A stretch of DNA of 46,427 bases from assembly GCA_028289325.1 (NCBI GenBank), contig JANQQN010000568.1:1-46427 (forward strand). The letters run 5' to 3'. Under the pieces are notes generated by a model. That model was not told where the DNA came from. It saw nothing but the letters and a program-made list of their open reading frames with translations, and did not search any database. Below are positions 1-8,549 of the stretch, in pieces; the first letter of the stretch is position 1, and each line of letters opens with the position of its first letter. This stretch comes from Myxococcota bacterium (GTDB taxonomy: Bacteria; Myxococcota; Kuafuiibacteriia; Kuafuiibacteriales; Kuafuiibacteriaceae). A program made the translations under genes and the position numbers.

Positions 1-2
1 CG

Positions 3-188
3 CCCGAGCCGGAGGTTGAGCCTTTACCGCCGCCCTCGTGCCGGCCGGCTCGGGTTGGGACGGCGACCGCCGCCATCCAGCGCGATCGCCCGCCGGGAGA
101 GCGTTTCCGACCCGTGCCCCAAAGACGCCAAACGCCAGCGACCAAGACGCCGCCGGTCCCGCGTTCGGCGCCGGAGTCTTCCCCGTGA
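3..188 (+). CDS. C-terminal tail of a proline-rich protein (partial, left edge)
   Basis: An open frame enters from the left edge and ends with TGA at 186-188. The visible 61 residues are rich in Pro, Arg and Thr (beginning PEPEVEPLPPP) and show no recognisable domain, so they are probably a disordered tail. The stop overlaps the GTG start of the next gene in a GTGA arrangement, a common translational-coupling junction, and this is the main reason to believe the frame. The protein start and function lie outside the window. A chance open frame in high-GC DNA cannot be excluded. Confidence 0.45.
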   Translation, partial: PEPEVEPLPPPSCRPARVGTATAAIQRDRPPGERFRPVPQRRQTPATKTPPVPRSAPESSP

Positions 189-1243
189 CCGCGATCCGGA
201 TGGCCCTCTTCGCCGGGCTCCTGTCGGCGAGCTGCACGACCGGGGCGACCCTCAACCGTCAGGTGGAAGCGATGCAGTCTCGACTGGACCGGGCGTGGGC
301 CGACGGCGGTTATCGGTGCGCCCCCCGCCCGTTGGCCCAAGCCGAGGCGCAGCTGGTCTTCGTGCGCACCGAGCTCGAGCAAGGCGACCCCGTGCGTGCG
401 GAGCGACACCGCCAAACCGCCGAGGCGTTTTTGGGCGCGCTCACGGAGAAGATGAAGACCTGTCCCTCGCTCATCCCCGACTCCGACGGGGATGGGTTGC
501 TCGACAACGTCGACAACTGCCCCAACGAGCCGGAAGACATCGACGGCCACGAGGACGAAGACGGTTGTCCGGAGCAGGAAGACCGGGACTCGGATGGCGT
601 GTTCGATCCCGACGACGACTGCCCGGCCGTTCCGGGGCCGGCGGCCAACAAGGGCTGCCCGTACGGCGACACCGACGGCGACGGGATGACCGACGACCAG
701 GACGCCTGCCCCCAGGCGGCCGAAGATGTCGACGGCTTCGAAGATGAAGACGGATGTCCGGATCCCGACAACGATCAAGACGGGGTGCCCGACGCCGCGG
801 ACCGCTGCCCGCTCGAGCCGGAGACGGTCAATGGGTTCGAAGACGAGGACGGGTGTCCGGACATCGAAACGGACCTCATCCGCGTCAATCGCCGTCTGGG
901 CAAGATCGAGCTGACGAAGAAGGTCTTCTTCGCCACTGGTCGCTCGCGAATCCAGACCCGGTCGTACCCTCTCCTCGATGAGGTGGCGAAGGTGTTGCTG
1001 GCCAATCCCAACATGAGGTTGGTCGTCGAGGGCCACACCGACGCCGTCGGCCCGACGACCAGGAATCTCCGACTGAGCCAGCGCCGCGCCGACGCCGTCC
1101 GCGCGTATCTGGTCGATAAAGACGTCGCGCCCGCACGGCTGACGGCCATCGGCTTCGGTGAAGAAAAACCGATCGACAGCAACCGAACGCGCCGAGGTCG
1201 CGAGCGCAACCGACGGGTCGAGTTCACCATCACCAACGAGTGA
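185..1243 (+). CDS. OmpA-family protein with thrombospondin type-3 repeats, probable lipoprotein
   Basis: The 352-residue protein starts at GTG 185, giving MTAIRMALFAGLLSASC, a short signal sequence ending in a Cys; the lipobox is imperfect (Ser at -3), so lipidation is likely but not certain. Residues about 20-95 form a helical region. Residues about 99-230 are Asp-rich calcium-binding type-3 repeats (DSDGDG, DNCPNEPEDIDG, DGCP). Residues about 240-350 are an OmpA-like peptidoglycan-binding domain with the signature VVEGHTDAVG and a closing NRRVEF. The expected role is linking the outer membrane to peptidoglycan. An upstream in-frame ATG at 38 would bury the signal sequence and is rejected. 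The start overlaps the preceding frame's stop. Confidence 0.88.
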   Translation: MTAIRMALFAGLLSASCTTGATLNRQVEAMQSRLDRAWADGGYRCAPRPLAQAEAQLVFVRTELEQGDPVRAERHRQTAEAFLGALTEKMKTCPSLIPDSDGDGLLDNVDNCPNEPEDIDGHEDEDGCPEQEDRDSDGVFDPDDDCPAVPGPAANKGCPYGDTDGDGMTDDQDACPQAAEDVDGFEDEDGCPDPDNDQDGVPDAADRCPLEPETVNGFEDEDGCPDIETDLIRVNRRLGKIELTKKVFFATGRSRIQTRSYPLLDEVAKVLLANPNMRLVVEGHTDAVGPTTRNLRLSQRRADAVRAYLVDKDVAPARLTAIGFGEEKPIDSNRTRRGRERNRRVEFTITNE

Positions 1244-1275
1244 TCTGGGCGCCTGACCGTGATATCGGCGATCCA

Positions 1276-1830
1276 ATGGCCGAGTCACGGGAGCCTCTGG
1301 TTTGGCTAGACATGGAGATGACGGGTCTCGATCCGGAGCGCTGCGCGCCCATCGAGGTGGCCATCATCATCACCACCCCCGAGCTCGACGAGCTCGACAC
1401 CATGGAAATGGTGATCTGGCAGCCACCGGAGGTGCTCGACCGCATGGAACCCTTCGTTCGCCGGATGCACACCGACAACGGCCTTCTCGCGAAGGTGCGG
1501 GCGTCGGAGTTCAGCACGCTGGACGCCGAGCGAAAGATGATGTCCGTCCTCGCGCGATGGACGAAGCCGGGCGAAGGGGTGTTGTCCGGCAACTCGATCC
1601 ATCAGGATCGCCGGTTCATCGCCCGGTACTTTCCTACCGTCCATGGGTACTTGCACTACCGGATGGTCGACGTGTCGACCCTCAAGGAGCTCGCCCGTCG
1701 CTGGTATGGGCCCGAAGCTCTGTTCGCGAAGGGCAACACGGAGCATACCGCCCTGTCCGACGTGCGCTCGTCCATCGATGAGCTGAAGCACTACCGCGAC
1801 GTGCTGTTCAAGCGACCGGGCCCCGCGTGA
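1276..1830 (+). CDS. orn: Oligoribonuclease (3'-5' exoribonuclease)
   Basis: This 184-residue cytoplasmic enzyme degrades 2-5-nt RNA oligomers, including the pGpG made by c-di-GMP hydrolysis. The DEDDh catalytic set is intact: D12 and E14 in WLDMEMTGLD, D111 in GNSIHQDRRF, H157 and D162 in NTEHTALSDVRSS. Length and residue spacing match E. coli Orn almost exactly. The frame can be extended upstream to a GTG at 1240, inside the preceding stop region, but ATG 1276 gives the family N-terminus (MAESREPLVWLDME). It follows the OmpA gene by 32 bp. Confidence 0.95.
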   Translation: MAESREPLVWLDMEMTGLDPERCAPIEVAIIITTPELDELDTMEMVIWQPPEVLDRMEPFVRRMHTDNGLLAKVRASEFSTLDAERKMMSVLARWTKPGEGVLSGNSIHQDRRFIARYFPTVHGYLHYRMVDVSTLKELARRWYGPEALFAKGNTEHTALSDVRSSIDELKHYRDVLFKRPGPA

Positions 1831-1873
1831 ACGCTGGACAAGTGTAGGTCTCCGCCTCATCCTGGACCCCATA

Positions 1874-3046
1874 GTGTCGAAGCGCCTCCTCGTGATGGGT
1901 GCGCTGTGCCTCGTCGCCTGCGAGGGAGAGCCCCTGACCAGACTTCCGGTGGAAGGTCGGTTCGATCCGGATCAGATCGGCTTCGGCATGGTGCCGATCG
2001 GTTTGTCGCCGAGCAGAGAAGCCGTCCTTCGCAACGAAGGCCGGGTCAATCTGACCGTCGAAGACGTCATTGTGCCCTTCGACTTCGTCGTGCCCGAGAT
2101 CGAAGATGGTCTGATCGGCACCATCGTTGCCCCCAACGCCGACCTTAGCTTCAACGTCGAGTTCGCGCCCACCGCCGAGGGGCTGCGGCGCGGCACCCTT
2201 TCCGTCATCAGCGGCGACCGGACCATCGAGCTGACGGTCAGCGGAACCGGCGTCTTTCAGCCGTTCGCGACCTGTGCACCGACGGTGGTGGACTTCGGTG
2301 GCGTCAGCCGAGGTCAGGTCGCGGTCCAGTCCATCGACTGCACGGCGACCGGTGGCGACGTCGAGCTTCAGGGCGTCGCGATCACCGACGGCGACGCGGA
2401 CTTTGCGCTCTCCCCGCCCTTCGAGCCCACGCTCATCCCCGCCGGAACCTCGACCACCATCAACGTTGCTTTTCTCGCCGATGGCCCGCCCGGCGCTCGT
2501 TCCGGCCAGCTGACGATCCCCAACAATGGGTTCGATTCGGTGATCGAGCTGACCGGAGAGGTCGAGATTCCGCCGCCGAGCCAGAACGACATTTCGGTGA
2601 CCCTGACCTGGGACACCGATGAAACCGACGTCGACCTGCACATGCTGCTGCCCGGTGCCCCGCTGTTCGACTTGGAAGGCGGGGCGGTCTACCACTTCGT
2701 GACCAACCCCGACTGGGGTATTCCGGGCGAGACGGCCGACGATCCGTTCCTCGACATCGACGATAAAGACGGTCGTGGGCCGGAGCAGATCAACCTCCGG
2801 GTCGGGCCGCCGGATCAGTACGAGCTGTGGGTGCACTACTTCGCGGGCCCCGCCGACCGGGCGACTCAGGCCACGGTGGCCATTTTCCTCGACGGCGAGC
2901 TGGTCGGAACCTACGAGCAGCGGCTGGAGTGTAAGCGCGCATGGCGGGTCGGAACGATCGATTGGGACGGCGACACCGGAACGTTCACCCCTAACGGGCA
3001 GACCATCTCCCGGATGGAAGGGCGATGCATTCGAACGCAGAATTGA
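1874..3046 (+). CDS. Choice-of-anchor-D / ASH-type lipoprotein with YfaP-like C-terminal domain
   Basis: The 390-residue product starts at GTG 1874 with MSKRLLVMGALCLVAC, a signal peptide with lipobox LVAC and predicted lipidated Cys16. Residues about 28-130 and 134-230 are two immunoglobulin-like ASH/choice-of-anchor-D domains (IGFGMVPIGLS, VVDFGGVSRGQ), familiar from surface lipoproteins of myxobacteria. From about residue 238 (DISVTLTWDTDETDVDLHM) to the end it resembles YfaP/DUF2135 domains, which carry the LxWxxxxxDxDLHxxxP signature and a later GRGPEQI. It probably sits on the outer membrane or in the periplasm. The exact function is unknown; adhesion or envelope scaffolding is inference. 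Confidence 0.8.
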   Translation: MSKRLLVMGALCLVACEGEPLTRLPVEGRFDPDQIGFGMVPIGLSPSREAVLRNEGRVNLTVEDVIVPFDFVVPEIEDGLIGTIVAPNADLSFNVEFAPTAEGLRRGTLSVISGDRTIELTVSGTGVFQPFATCAPTVVDFGGVSRGQVAVQSIDCTATGGDVELQGVAITDGDADFALSPPFEPTLIPAGTSTTINVAFLADGPPGARSGQLTIPNNGFDSVIELTGEVEIPPPSQNDISVTLTWDTDETDVDLHMLLPGAPLFDLEGGAVYHFVTNPDWGIPGETADDPFLDIDDKDGRGPEQINLRVGPPDQYELWVHYFAGPADRATQATVAIFLDGELVGTYEQRLECKRAWRVGTIDWDGDTGTFTPNGQTISRMEGRCIRTQN

Positions 3047-3135
3047 TCTGCCGGCCATGATGAGCGTGCTCTCGGTCCTTCGCTCATCCCGAGAATGCGC
3101 TTGATGCGGCCGGATCGGATGACCACGATGCGGGG

Positions 3136-3825
3136 GTGGCCACCGATAAGATGGAACGCATCGTCGCCTCGCGGTTGAAGCTCAAAGACCGTTTTCAGGC
3201 GCAGATGGCGTCGTCGCCGGCGCAGTCGGACGACCGCCCGATGGGGACCGGACCATCGAACCGACACGGAATGCCCAAGCTGCCGCCGGATCAATACGAA
3301 GTGCAGAAGTGGCCGGTGCTCGATATCGGTCTCAGTCCCATCGTGCCGAAAGAGAAGTGGAAGCTGACCATCGACGGCGCGGTGACGGAGCCGGTGACCC
3401 TCGACTGGGGCGGCATGCTCGCTCTGCCCCAGATCGAAGACACGAGCGACTTTCACTGCGTCACGAAATGGTCGCGATTCGATATGGCTTGGGTCGGGGT
3501 TCGATTCAGTGACATCATCGCCTTGGCCGACCCCGACGAAACCGCGACCCACGTCATGGTGCACGGCTACGACGGTTACACGACCAACGTCCCGCTTGCC
3601 GAGGCCCTGAAGGACGACGTGCTGTTGGTGCATACCGCCAACGGCGAGCCGCTGACCCGGGAGCACGGCGGGCCGATCCGCATGATCACCCCCCAGCTGT
3701 ACGCCTGGAAAGGGACGAAGTGGATCAAGCGCATCGAGGTCATGACCGAAGACCGCCCCGGCTTCTGGGAGGAGCGGGGCTACTCGATGTCTGCCCACCC
3801 GTGGCGGAACGACCGCTACCGGTAG
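3136..3825 (+). CDS. Sulfite-oxidase-like molybdopterin oxidoreductase (YuiH type)
   Basis: The 229-residue protein is close to a bare oxidoreductase molybdopterin-binding (SUOX-type) domain. Cys108 in EDTSDFHCVTKWSRFDM is the expected molybdenum ligand. The motifs HGYDGYTTNVPL and GGPIRMITPQLYAWKGTKWIK are those of the YuiH-like branch of this family. I see no twin-arginine signal, so it is probably cytoplasmic, unlike MsrP, which is exported. There is no MsrQ or haem subunit beside it. Its natural substrate is unknown. GTG 3136 is used as the start; ATG 3151 is an alternative. The MATE gene follows 6 bp after the stop, suggesting co-transcription. Confidence 0.85.
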   Translation: MATDKMERIVASRLKLKDRFQAQMASSPAQSDDRPMGTGPSNRHGMPKLPPDQYEVQKWPVLDIGLSPIVPKEKWKLTIDGAVTEPVTLDWGGMLALPQIEDTSDFHCVTKWSRFDMAWVGVRFSDIIALADPDETATHVMVHGYDGYTTNVPLAEALKDDVLLVHTANGEPLTREHGGPIRMITPQLYAWKGTKWIKRIEVMTEDRPGFWEERGYSMSAHPWRNDRYR

Positions 3826-3831
3826 GCGCGC

Positions 3832-5157
3832 TTGACCGGCTCGCCGAACGTACCGCCGCTGAACGCCGGTGAGCTGTGGCGGCTGGCGTGGCCGAGCACG
3901 GTATTCATGGTCCTCACCACCGGCTACCGGATCGTCGACCAGTTCTTCATGCAGTTCGTCTCCGTCCCCGCCCAGGCGGCGGTCGGATCTTCGGTCTTCG
4001 TGGCCATCGTGTTTCACGCGGCGTTCGAAATCCTGGCCGCCGGCGCCGGGCCGCTGGTCGCTCGGGCCACCGGCGCCGGCGACGAAGACCAGCGGCGGGC
4101 GGTGGTCGGGTCGGCCCTCGGGGGCGCGGTGGTGGTCACTGCCGGCTTGATGGTCGTCGGTTCGATCGGCGCCGAGGCCATCGCGGGCTCCGTGGGGCTC
4201 AACGGGGCCACCCGCGAGGCCTTCTGCGACTACCTGACCGTTCTGTCGCTGACCATCTTTCCGCTGGTGCTGACCCCGGTCGTCGATCAGTCCTTTCTCT
4301 CCATCGGTCAGGCTCGCCTGCCGATGGTCCTTCACGCCGCCTCACTGATCCTCAACGCGATACTGACCCCCCTGTTCGTCCTCAACCTCGAAGGGGGCAT
4401 CATGGGGGCAGCGCTGGCGTCGAACCTGTCTCGCGCGGTGACCACCGGGACGGGGCTCGTGCTGCTCAGCCGTGAGATCGGGCTCGGTCCCGCCCATGTC
4501 CGCTTGCGGCATCCGTTGGGTCGCGTACTTCGGATCGGCGCCCCAATGGCGGCGAGCACCGCGATGTACGCGCTCGTGTACTGGGCGCTTCTGCGATGGA
4601 CGGTGTCTCCGCTCGGCCCCCACGTGAATGCGGCCCTCGGGATCGGGTTTTCCGCGCTAGAGGGCGTCACATGGCCGGTGTTCCACGGAACCGCCATCGC
4701 TGTCGCATCGCTGGTGGGGCGGTATCTCGGGGCCGGGCGACCGGACCTCGCGCTCGGCGCGGTCAAGCTCGCTTTCTATCCCGTGACCGGGCTTGGCCTG
4801 GTCGCGAGCGCAGGCTTCTACTTCTTGGGCGCGGAGCTGGCCGGCCTGTTCACCGACGACCCGGCGGTGCTGGCGGAAGCGACCCGCTACGCGGTGATCC
4901 TCTCGGCGTCCCAGCTGTTCGTGGCGTGGGAGTCGCTCTCGGAAGGCGTATTGGCCGGGGCCGGAGATACGGCGTCGGTCTTCCGGTGGTCGACCCCGTT
5001 TAACGTGCTTCGCATCCCCCTCGCGTGGGCGCTCGCGATCCACCTCGGCGCCGGAGCGGCCGGGGTCTGGTGGGCGATCAATCTGACGACCTACGCGAAG
5101 GTTCTGGGCAAGGGGCTGGCGGTCATCCGCGGACGTTGGCTAGAGATAACGCCGTAG
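3832..5157 (+). CDS. MATE-family multidrug/toxin efflux transporter
   Basis: This 441-residue inner-membrane protein has about 12 hydrophobic helices and the two-fold pseudo-symmetry of MATE exporters, which expel cationic compounds using Na+ or H+ gradients. Family features include the N-terminal LWRLAWPSTVFMVLTTGYRIVD, the QAAVGSSVF segment after helix 2, and the start of the second half at RIGAPMAASTAMYALVYW. It starts at TTG 3832, 6 bp after the molybdoenzyme stop, with no clear Shine-Dalgarno sequence. Its stop is 2 bp from the next start. The substrate cannot be read from the sequence. Confidence 0.88.
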   Translation: MTGSPNVPPLNAGELWRLAWPSTVFMVLTTGYRIVDQFFMQFVSVPAQAAVGSSVFVAIVFHAAFEILAAGAGPLVARATGAGDEDQRRAVVGSALGGAVVVTAGLMVVGSIGAEAIAGSVGLNGATREAFCDYLTVLSLTIFPLVLTPVVDQSFLSIGQARLPMVLHAASLILNAILTPLFVLNLEGGIMGAALASNLSRAVTTGTGLVLLSREIGLGPAHVRLRHPLGRVLRIGAPMAASTAMYALVYWALLRWTVSPLGPHVNAALGIGFSALEGVTWPVFHGTAIAVASLVGRYLGAGRPDLALGAVKLAFYPVTGLGLVASAGFYFLGAELAGLFTDDPAVLAEATRYAVILSASQLFVAWESLSEGVLAGAGDTASVFRWSTPFNVLRIPLAWALAIHLGAGAAGVWWAINLTTYAKVLGKGLAVIRGRWLEITP

Positions 5158-5159
5158 TC

Positions 5160-6134
5160 GTGGACCCGCAGCTCATCGATCAGCTGACTTGGGCCGGGCG
5201 CCTGCTCGTCGCGGCCGCGGTGCTGTTGGGTCTCGGCCGCCTCGTTCGTCGCTGGCCGGGGGTGGCCGCGCCGCTCGCGGCCGCTGGCGGCGTCGGCCTA
5301 GTCTTTGCGCTGACGGTCATCGTTTGTTTCCTGCGACCTGTTCCCGCGCCCGAGGCACGGTGGCTCTTCGAAGGGGTACGGTACGAGCGAAAGGTCGGGC
5401 CGGGGCGCCGCGTGGCCCACGTGGTGACCATCGACCTATCGAGCCCGGGGCTGAAGATCCTCGTGACGCCGCCGTTATCCGTCTCCACACCGACGTCTAC
5501 CTGGCAGATTCCGGCCCGACGAACCACCGAGTTCCTGACCGCATACGACCAACAGCTGGCCGTGAACGCGAACTTTTTCTACCGGCAGTTCTCCCACGGC
5601 ATCCTGCACTACCGACCCCGGACCGGCGACGGGGTCAACGTCGTCGGTTGGGCGATGTCCGGCCGACGTCTCTACGGCCGACAGGACCCGTCGATGCGCA
5701 CGCTGTGGTTCTTCGAGGACGGCCACGCGGAGATCACCAGGGAGCGGCGGCCGGCGCAACACGCGGTCTCCGGGTACCCGCTGCTCGTCGACGGTCGGAT
5801 GCCCAAGGCCGTGGTGCGCGCGGACGATCGTCAGCCGAGGGTCGCGGCGGCCGTCGATCGGGCCGGGCGCCGATTGATCCTGGTCGTCGTCGACGGTCGC
5901 GTGCCGCTGTACGCGAAGGGCGCGACCTTGCCCTCGCTGGCCGCGCTCTGCCTGAAAGCCGGCGCCCACCAAGCCATCATTCTCGACGGGGGCGGTTCGA
6001 GCACCTTGGTGACACGGTCGATCGACGGCCGCCCGGTGATCCTCAATCTACCCGTGCATGGCCGAATCCCGGCCGGTTACGAGCGACCGGTCGCGAACCA
6101 CCTGGGCTTTTCGGGGCTCAGACCGGCGAAGTGA
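5160..6134 (+). CDS. Phosphodiester glycosidase (NAGPA-domain) family membrane-anchored protein
   Basis: The 324-residue product starts at GTG 5160, immediately after the MATE stop. One or two N-terminal hydrophobic segments (about residues 10-55) anchor it. Residues about 75-320 match the NAGPA/phosphodiester glycosidase fold: a central QQLAVNANFF strand and a C-terminal IILDGGGSSTLVTR, the family hallmark, followed by RPVANHLGF. In animals this domain uncovers mannose-6-phosphate. Bacterial members are mostly uncharacterised exopolysaccharide or wall-related enzymes. The gene end overlaps the convergent sppA end by 17 bp. Confidence 0.85.
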   Translation: MDPQLIDQLTWAGRLLVAAAVLLGLGRLVRRWPGVAAPLAAAGGVGLVFALTVIVCFLRPVPAPEARWLFEGVRYERKVGPGRRVAHVVTIDLSSPGLKILVTPPLSVSTPTSTWQIPARRTTEFLTAYDQQLAVNANFFYRQFSHGILHYRPRTGDGVNVVGWAMSGRRLYGRQDPSMRTLWFFEDGHAEITRERRPAQHAVSGYPLLVDGRMPKAVVRADDRQPRVAAAVDRAGRRLILVVVDGRVPLYAKGATLPSLAALCLKAGAHQAIILDGGGSSTLVTRSIDGRPVILNLPVHGRIPAGYERPVANHLGFSGLRPAK

Positions 6135-7941
6135 CGGGCGCGTAGGCAAACACCCGGTACCCCCCGGCGCCGCTGGCTGCCGTCAGCGCGAGAATCTCCG
6201 CCAGCACCGGCGACGGCCCCAGCGCGGTCCATCCGAGCCGGGTCAGAAGGTCTCCTCCGCCCGCGGTCGGATCGCCGTCAAGAAGGGTGGCGTCTGCACG
6301 CAAAAGCGCGGACCCGTCCACCGGGGCGCCGACCGGAGGCGGTCGAGACATCGGCCCTTTTGCGGACACCACGACCGGGTCGTCGGCGAAGAGGCCGCCC
6401 GCTTCGGCCTTGGCGTGCTCCACGGCGGTTGGAAATCCGCCCAGATCATCGAGCAGGCGATGCTGTCGGGCGTCTTTGCCCGTCCATACGCGGCCCTGAG
6501 CCACCGCATCGACCTCGTCGGTCTTGAGCCCCCGGGCCTGGGCCACCAGCTCGATGAACGTCTGGTACATCGCCGATACGCCTTCTTGGGCGTGGGCCCG
6601 GGCTTCATCATCGAATCCCGCCCAAGGGTCGTAGATGGCCGCGTGTTTGCGGTTCTTGAGGACGTCGTGGCCGACGCCCCAACGCTCGGTGAGCTTGGCC
6701 CAGGTCGGGATCAGGCCGAACACGCCGATGCTTCCCGTCAACGTCAGCGCCGATGCGTTGATCGAACGCGCCCCGCAGGCGACGTAGTACCCTCCGCTGG
6801 CCGCGACGTCGCCGAAGCATGCGATGACCGGCTTCTCCTGGTCGAGCCGGCGGACCGCGGAGTAGATGGCGTCGCTCGCGGTGACGCTGCCTCCGCGCGA
6901 GTCGACGTGGAGCACGACGGCCCCGATCTTGGCGTCGGCCAACGCGGCCCGAAGGTCGTCGACCACGGCATCGGCGACCGCGACCTGCTGGTCGGGCAGC
7001 GGGAGTCGGGCCGGCTGATCGATGATCGGGCCGTGGACCCGCACCACCCCGACGTATCGGCGGCGCGGCCAAAGGTTGGGCACGGTCCGGTCCTGAAGGT
7101 AGCGGCCGGCCCCGACGGGAGCGGGGGTGGACTCCGACCCGTCGACGGCCCGGATGGCGTCGCCGAGATCTTCGTCACGAACGATCTGGTCACAAAATCC
7201 AGCCGTGACGGCTTGGGTTCCGACCATCGGCGCGCGATCCACCAGGGCCTCGGCGTCGGCCCGGTTAAGGACCCGGCCGGCCATGAGACCGCTCACCAGC
7301 GCGTCGTCGAGCTGATCGACGATGGCTCGGGTCTGCTCGGCGTCTTCGTCGCTGCGGTCGACTCGGGTGAACTGCTCGGGCGCGGATTTGTAGCGACCGT
7401 GGCTGGTGGCTTCGATGCGAACCCCGACCTTGTCGAGCGCGTCGCGAAGAAAGAGGCCGGGCGCCGCTGACCCCGCCGCGCCCATGGTCGCGCTCGGGGT
7501 CATCGTGACTCGGGTACCGGCGGTGGCGATCATCGCCTGGCGGTTGTCCACGTTGCCCTCGAGGTGGATGACCACCTGGCGGCCGGCCTCTTTGAGACGG
7601 ATCAGCTCGGCGTGGATCGCCGCCGCCGCCGCCCAACCGCCTCCGAGCGCCCCGATCCGCACGAGAACGCCTCGGGCGTAGCCGTCGGCCACGATCTCGT
7701 CGACGAACCGGCGAAGCCGGGACAGGACCACCCGCGGAGGGTCCTTTCGCTTCAATAGCCGGCGCACGAAGGCTTGGGTGACGTCGCGTTCGGGGCGAAC
7801 CTCGAAGACGTCGCCGGTGAGCCGCAGCTCGGCCCACCCGCTCTTTCGAAGGGCCAGTCGCCGCCGTCGTTGGCGGAGGGGAAGCGCGATCAGCAAAACG
7901 CACGCGGTCAGCGGGAAGATCAGCCGGCGGAGGATGTTCAT
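6118..7941 (-). CDS. sppA: Signal peptide peptidase SppA, 67-kDa type
   Basis: This 607-residue membrane protease degrades leftover signal peptides. It has an N-terminal membrane anchor (residues about 5-22) and two tandem ClpP/crotonase-like domains, the layout of E. coli SppA (618 aa). The Ser-Lys dyad is intact: Lys185 in SHGRYKSAPEQF of the first domain and Ser382 in GDVAASGGYYVACGA of the second. VDSRGGSVTASD and LTGSIGVFGL are typical of the C-terminal domain. ATG 7941 is the natural start because the hydrophobic anchor follows directly. The 3' end overlaps the convergent NAGPA gene. Confidence 0.93.
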   Translation of the reverse strand: MNILRRLIFPLTACVLLIALPLRQRRRRLALRKSGWAELRLTGDVFEVRPERDVTQAFVRRLLKRKDPPRVVLSRLRRFVDEIVADGYARGVLVRIGALGGGWAAAAAIHAELIRLKEAGRQVVIHLEGNVDNRQAMIATAGTRVTMTPSATMGAAGSAAPGLFLRDALDKVGVRIEATSHGRYKSAPEQFTRVDRSDEDAEQTRAIVDQLDDALVSGLMAGRVLNRADAEALVDRAPMVGTQAVTAGFCDQIVRDEDLGDAIRAVDGSESTPAPVGAGRYLQDRTVPNLWPRRRYVGVVRVHGPIIDQPARLPLPDQQVAVADAVVDDLRAALADAKIGAVVLHVDSRGGSVTASDAIYSAVRRLDQEKPVIACFGDVAASGGYYVACGARSINASALTLTGSIGVFGLIPTWAKLTERWGVGHDVLKNRKHAAIYDPWAGFDDEARAHAQEGVSAMYQTFIELVAQARGLKTDEVDAVAQGRVWTGKDARQHRLLDDLGGFPTAVEHAKAEAGGLFADDPVVVSAKGPMSRPPPVGAPVDGSALLRADATLLDGDPTAGGGDLLTRLGWTALGPSPVLAEILALTAASGAGGYRVFAYAPVTSPV

Positions 7942-8356
7942 GGCTTATCGAACGGTAGCGGGCGCGAGCAACCGACGCCACCTCAGAGCCGTCGGAGGAC
8001 ACCTTCTCCGGTTCCCGAACCCTGGGGTGTGGTTGAGCATTCCCCAACCCAAACGGCCGCGGCCGTCGAGCAGGGTGAGCGGGGCCACCCGGCGGCCCCG
8101 GGCCCGGTCGAGTCGGCCGGGCCCCGCCGGCGCCGGCTGGATCCCACTCACGGCGCGCCGAAAGCAGGCCGATGAACGTCACCGGGCCGGGGTTGGCCCA
8201 CCCACCGGTCGCGAAGGTCGGCGTCCTGCTGACAAGGCACCCTGCGAGAGGCGCTGTCGCCGAGCGGCGGTCGAGCCGGATGGAGGAGCGAGGGGCAGAC
8301 CTCTGCAGGTCGGCTTGCTTCTCCTGAACGCATGACGGGCGCCGGTCTTGCGCAGC
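7942..8356. other. Non-coding stretch between sppA and the metY promoter
   Basis: This stretch of about 415 bp separates the divergent sppA and metY transcription units. Open frames cross it on both strands, but they are Arg/Pro-rich, carry no recognisable motif and look like chance frames of high-GC DNA. I found no tRNA, known riboswitch core or T-tract terminator in it. It must contain the sppA promoter, which I cannot place with confidence. Confidence 0.5.
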
Positions 8357-8384
8357 TTGACATCCTCCATGGTCCAAGTAACGC
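8357..8384 (+). promoter_or_regulatory. Candidate sigma-70-type promoter of the metY-metX-thrA operon
   Basis: A perfect -35 hexamer TTGACA lies at 8357-8362. Sixteen bases later comes a weak -10-like TAACGC at 8379-8384. Transcription would begin near 8391, placing the leader-peptide ATG (8409) about 18 nt into the transcript, a typical attenuator layout. The -10 match is poor, so the assignment rests on the -35 and the position. Confidence 0.4.
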
Positions 8385-8408
8385 TGCCCATCGCATCGAA
8401 AGAACGCA

Positions 8409-8513
8409 ATGCACGCTTGTCCGTCCATCCCGGTGGTGTCCGTTCGAATCGACGGGATTAGTTGTTGTCGCCCGTGTTGTCACTCCCGGAAGGTGGTGCC
8501 CTCGGTCGGCTGA
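8409..8513 (+). CDS. Cys-rich leader peptide of the metY operon (34 aa)
   Basis: A short open frame runs from ATG 8409 to TGA 8511-8513. It has Cys at positions 4, 19, 20, 23 and 24; the core reads SCCRPCCHS, encoded by TGT TGT CGC CCG TGT TGT at 8463-8480. Five cysteines in 34 codons, four of them clustered, is far above background. A purine-rich GAAAGAA (8398-8404) can serve as a weak ribosome-binding site. The Cys codons sit just before the antiterminator arm of the terminator at 8540-8574. Its likely role is to sense charged tRNA-Cys by ribosome position, like TrpL. Cys-codon leader peptides are known upstream of sulfur genes in mycobacteria. The function here is inferred. Confidence 0.6.
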   Translation: MHACPSIPVVSVRIDGISCCRPCCHSRKVVPSVG

Positions 8514-8549
8514 TTCGGTGGACGAACGCGGGCCTCTAACCCACCTTCC
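8471..8549 (+). promoter_or_regulatory. Attenuator leader structure (antiterminator and enclosing stem) before metY
   Basis: Two pairings are visible. (1) 8471-8481 (CCCGTGTTGTC) can pair with 8521-8532 (GACGAACGCGGG), with one wobble and one bulge; its 5' arm contains Cys codons of the leader frame. (2) 8488-8496 (GGAAGGTGG) is perfectly complementary to 8541-8549 (CCACCTTCC). Pairing 2 uses the same bases as the 5' arm of the terminator hairpin, so antiterminator and terminator exclude each other. In addition CCCGGA (8485-8490) is complementary to TCCGGG (8554-8559) in the terminator loop. I do not recognise a SAM or other catalogued riboswitch core in it. Confidence 0.6.

Noticed and set aside
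7265-8428. 387-codon open frame antisense/upstream around sppA
   Set aside because: It overlaps sppA in another frame, is dominated by Arg, Pro and Gly and has no family motif, as expected for a high-GC shadow frame.
8436-8460. tRNA T-arm-like GTTCGAATC upstream of metY
   Set aside because: The flanking bases do not form a five-pair T stem and no acceptor or anticodon stem fits at the right distances.
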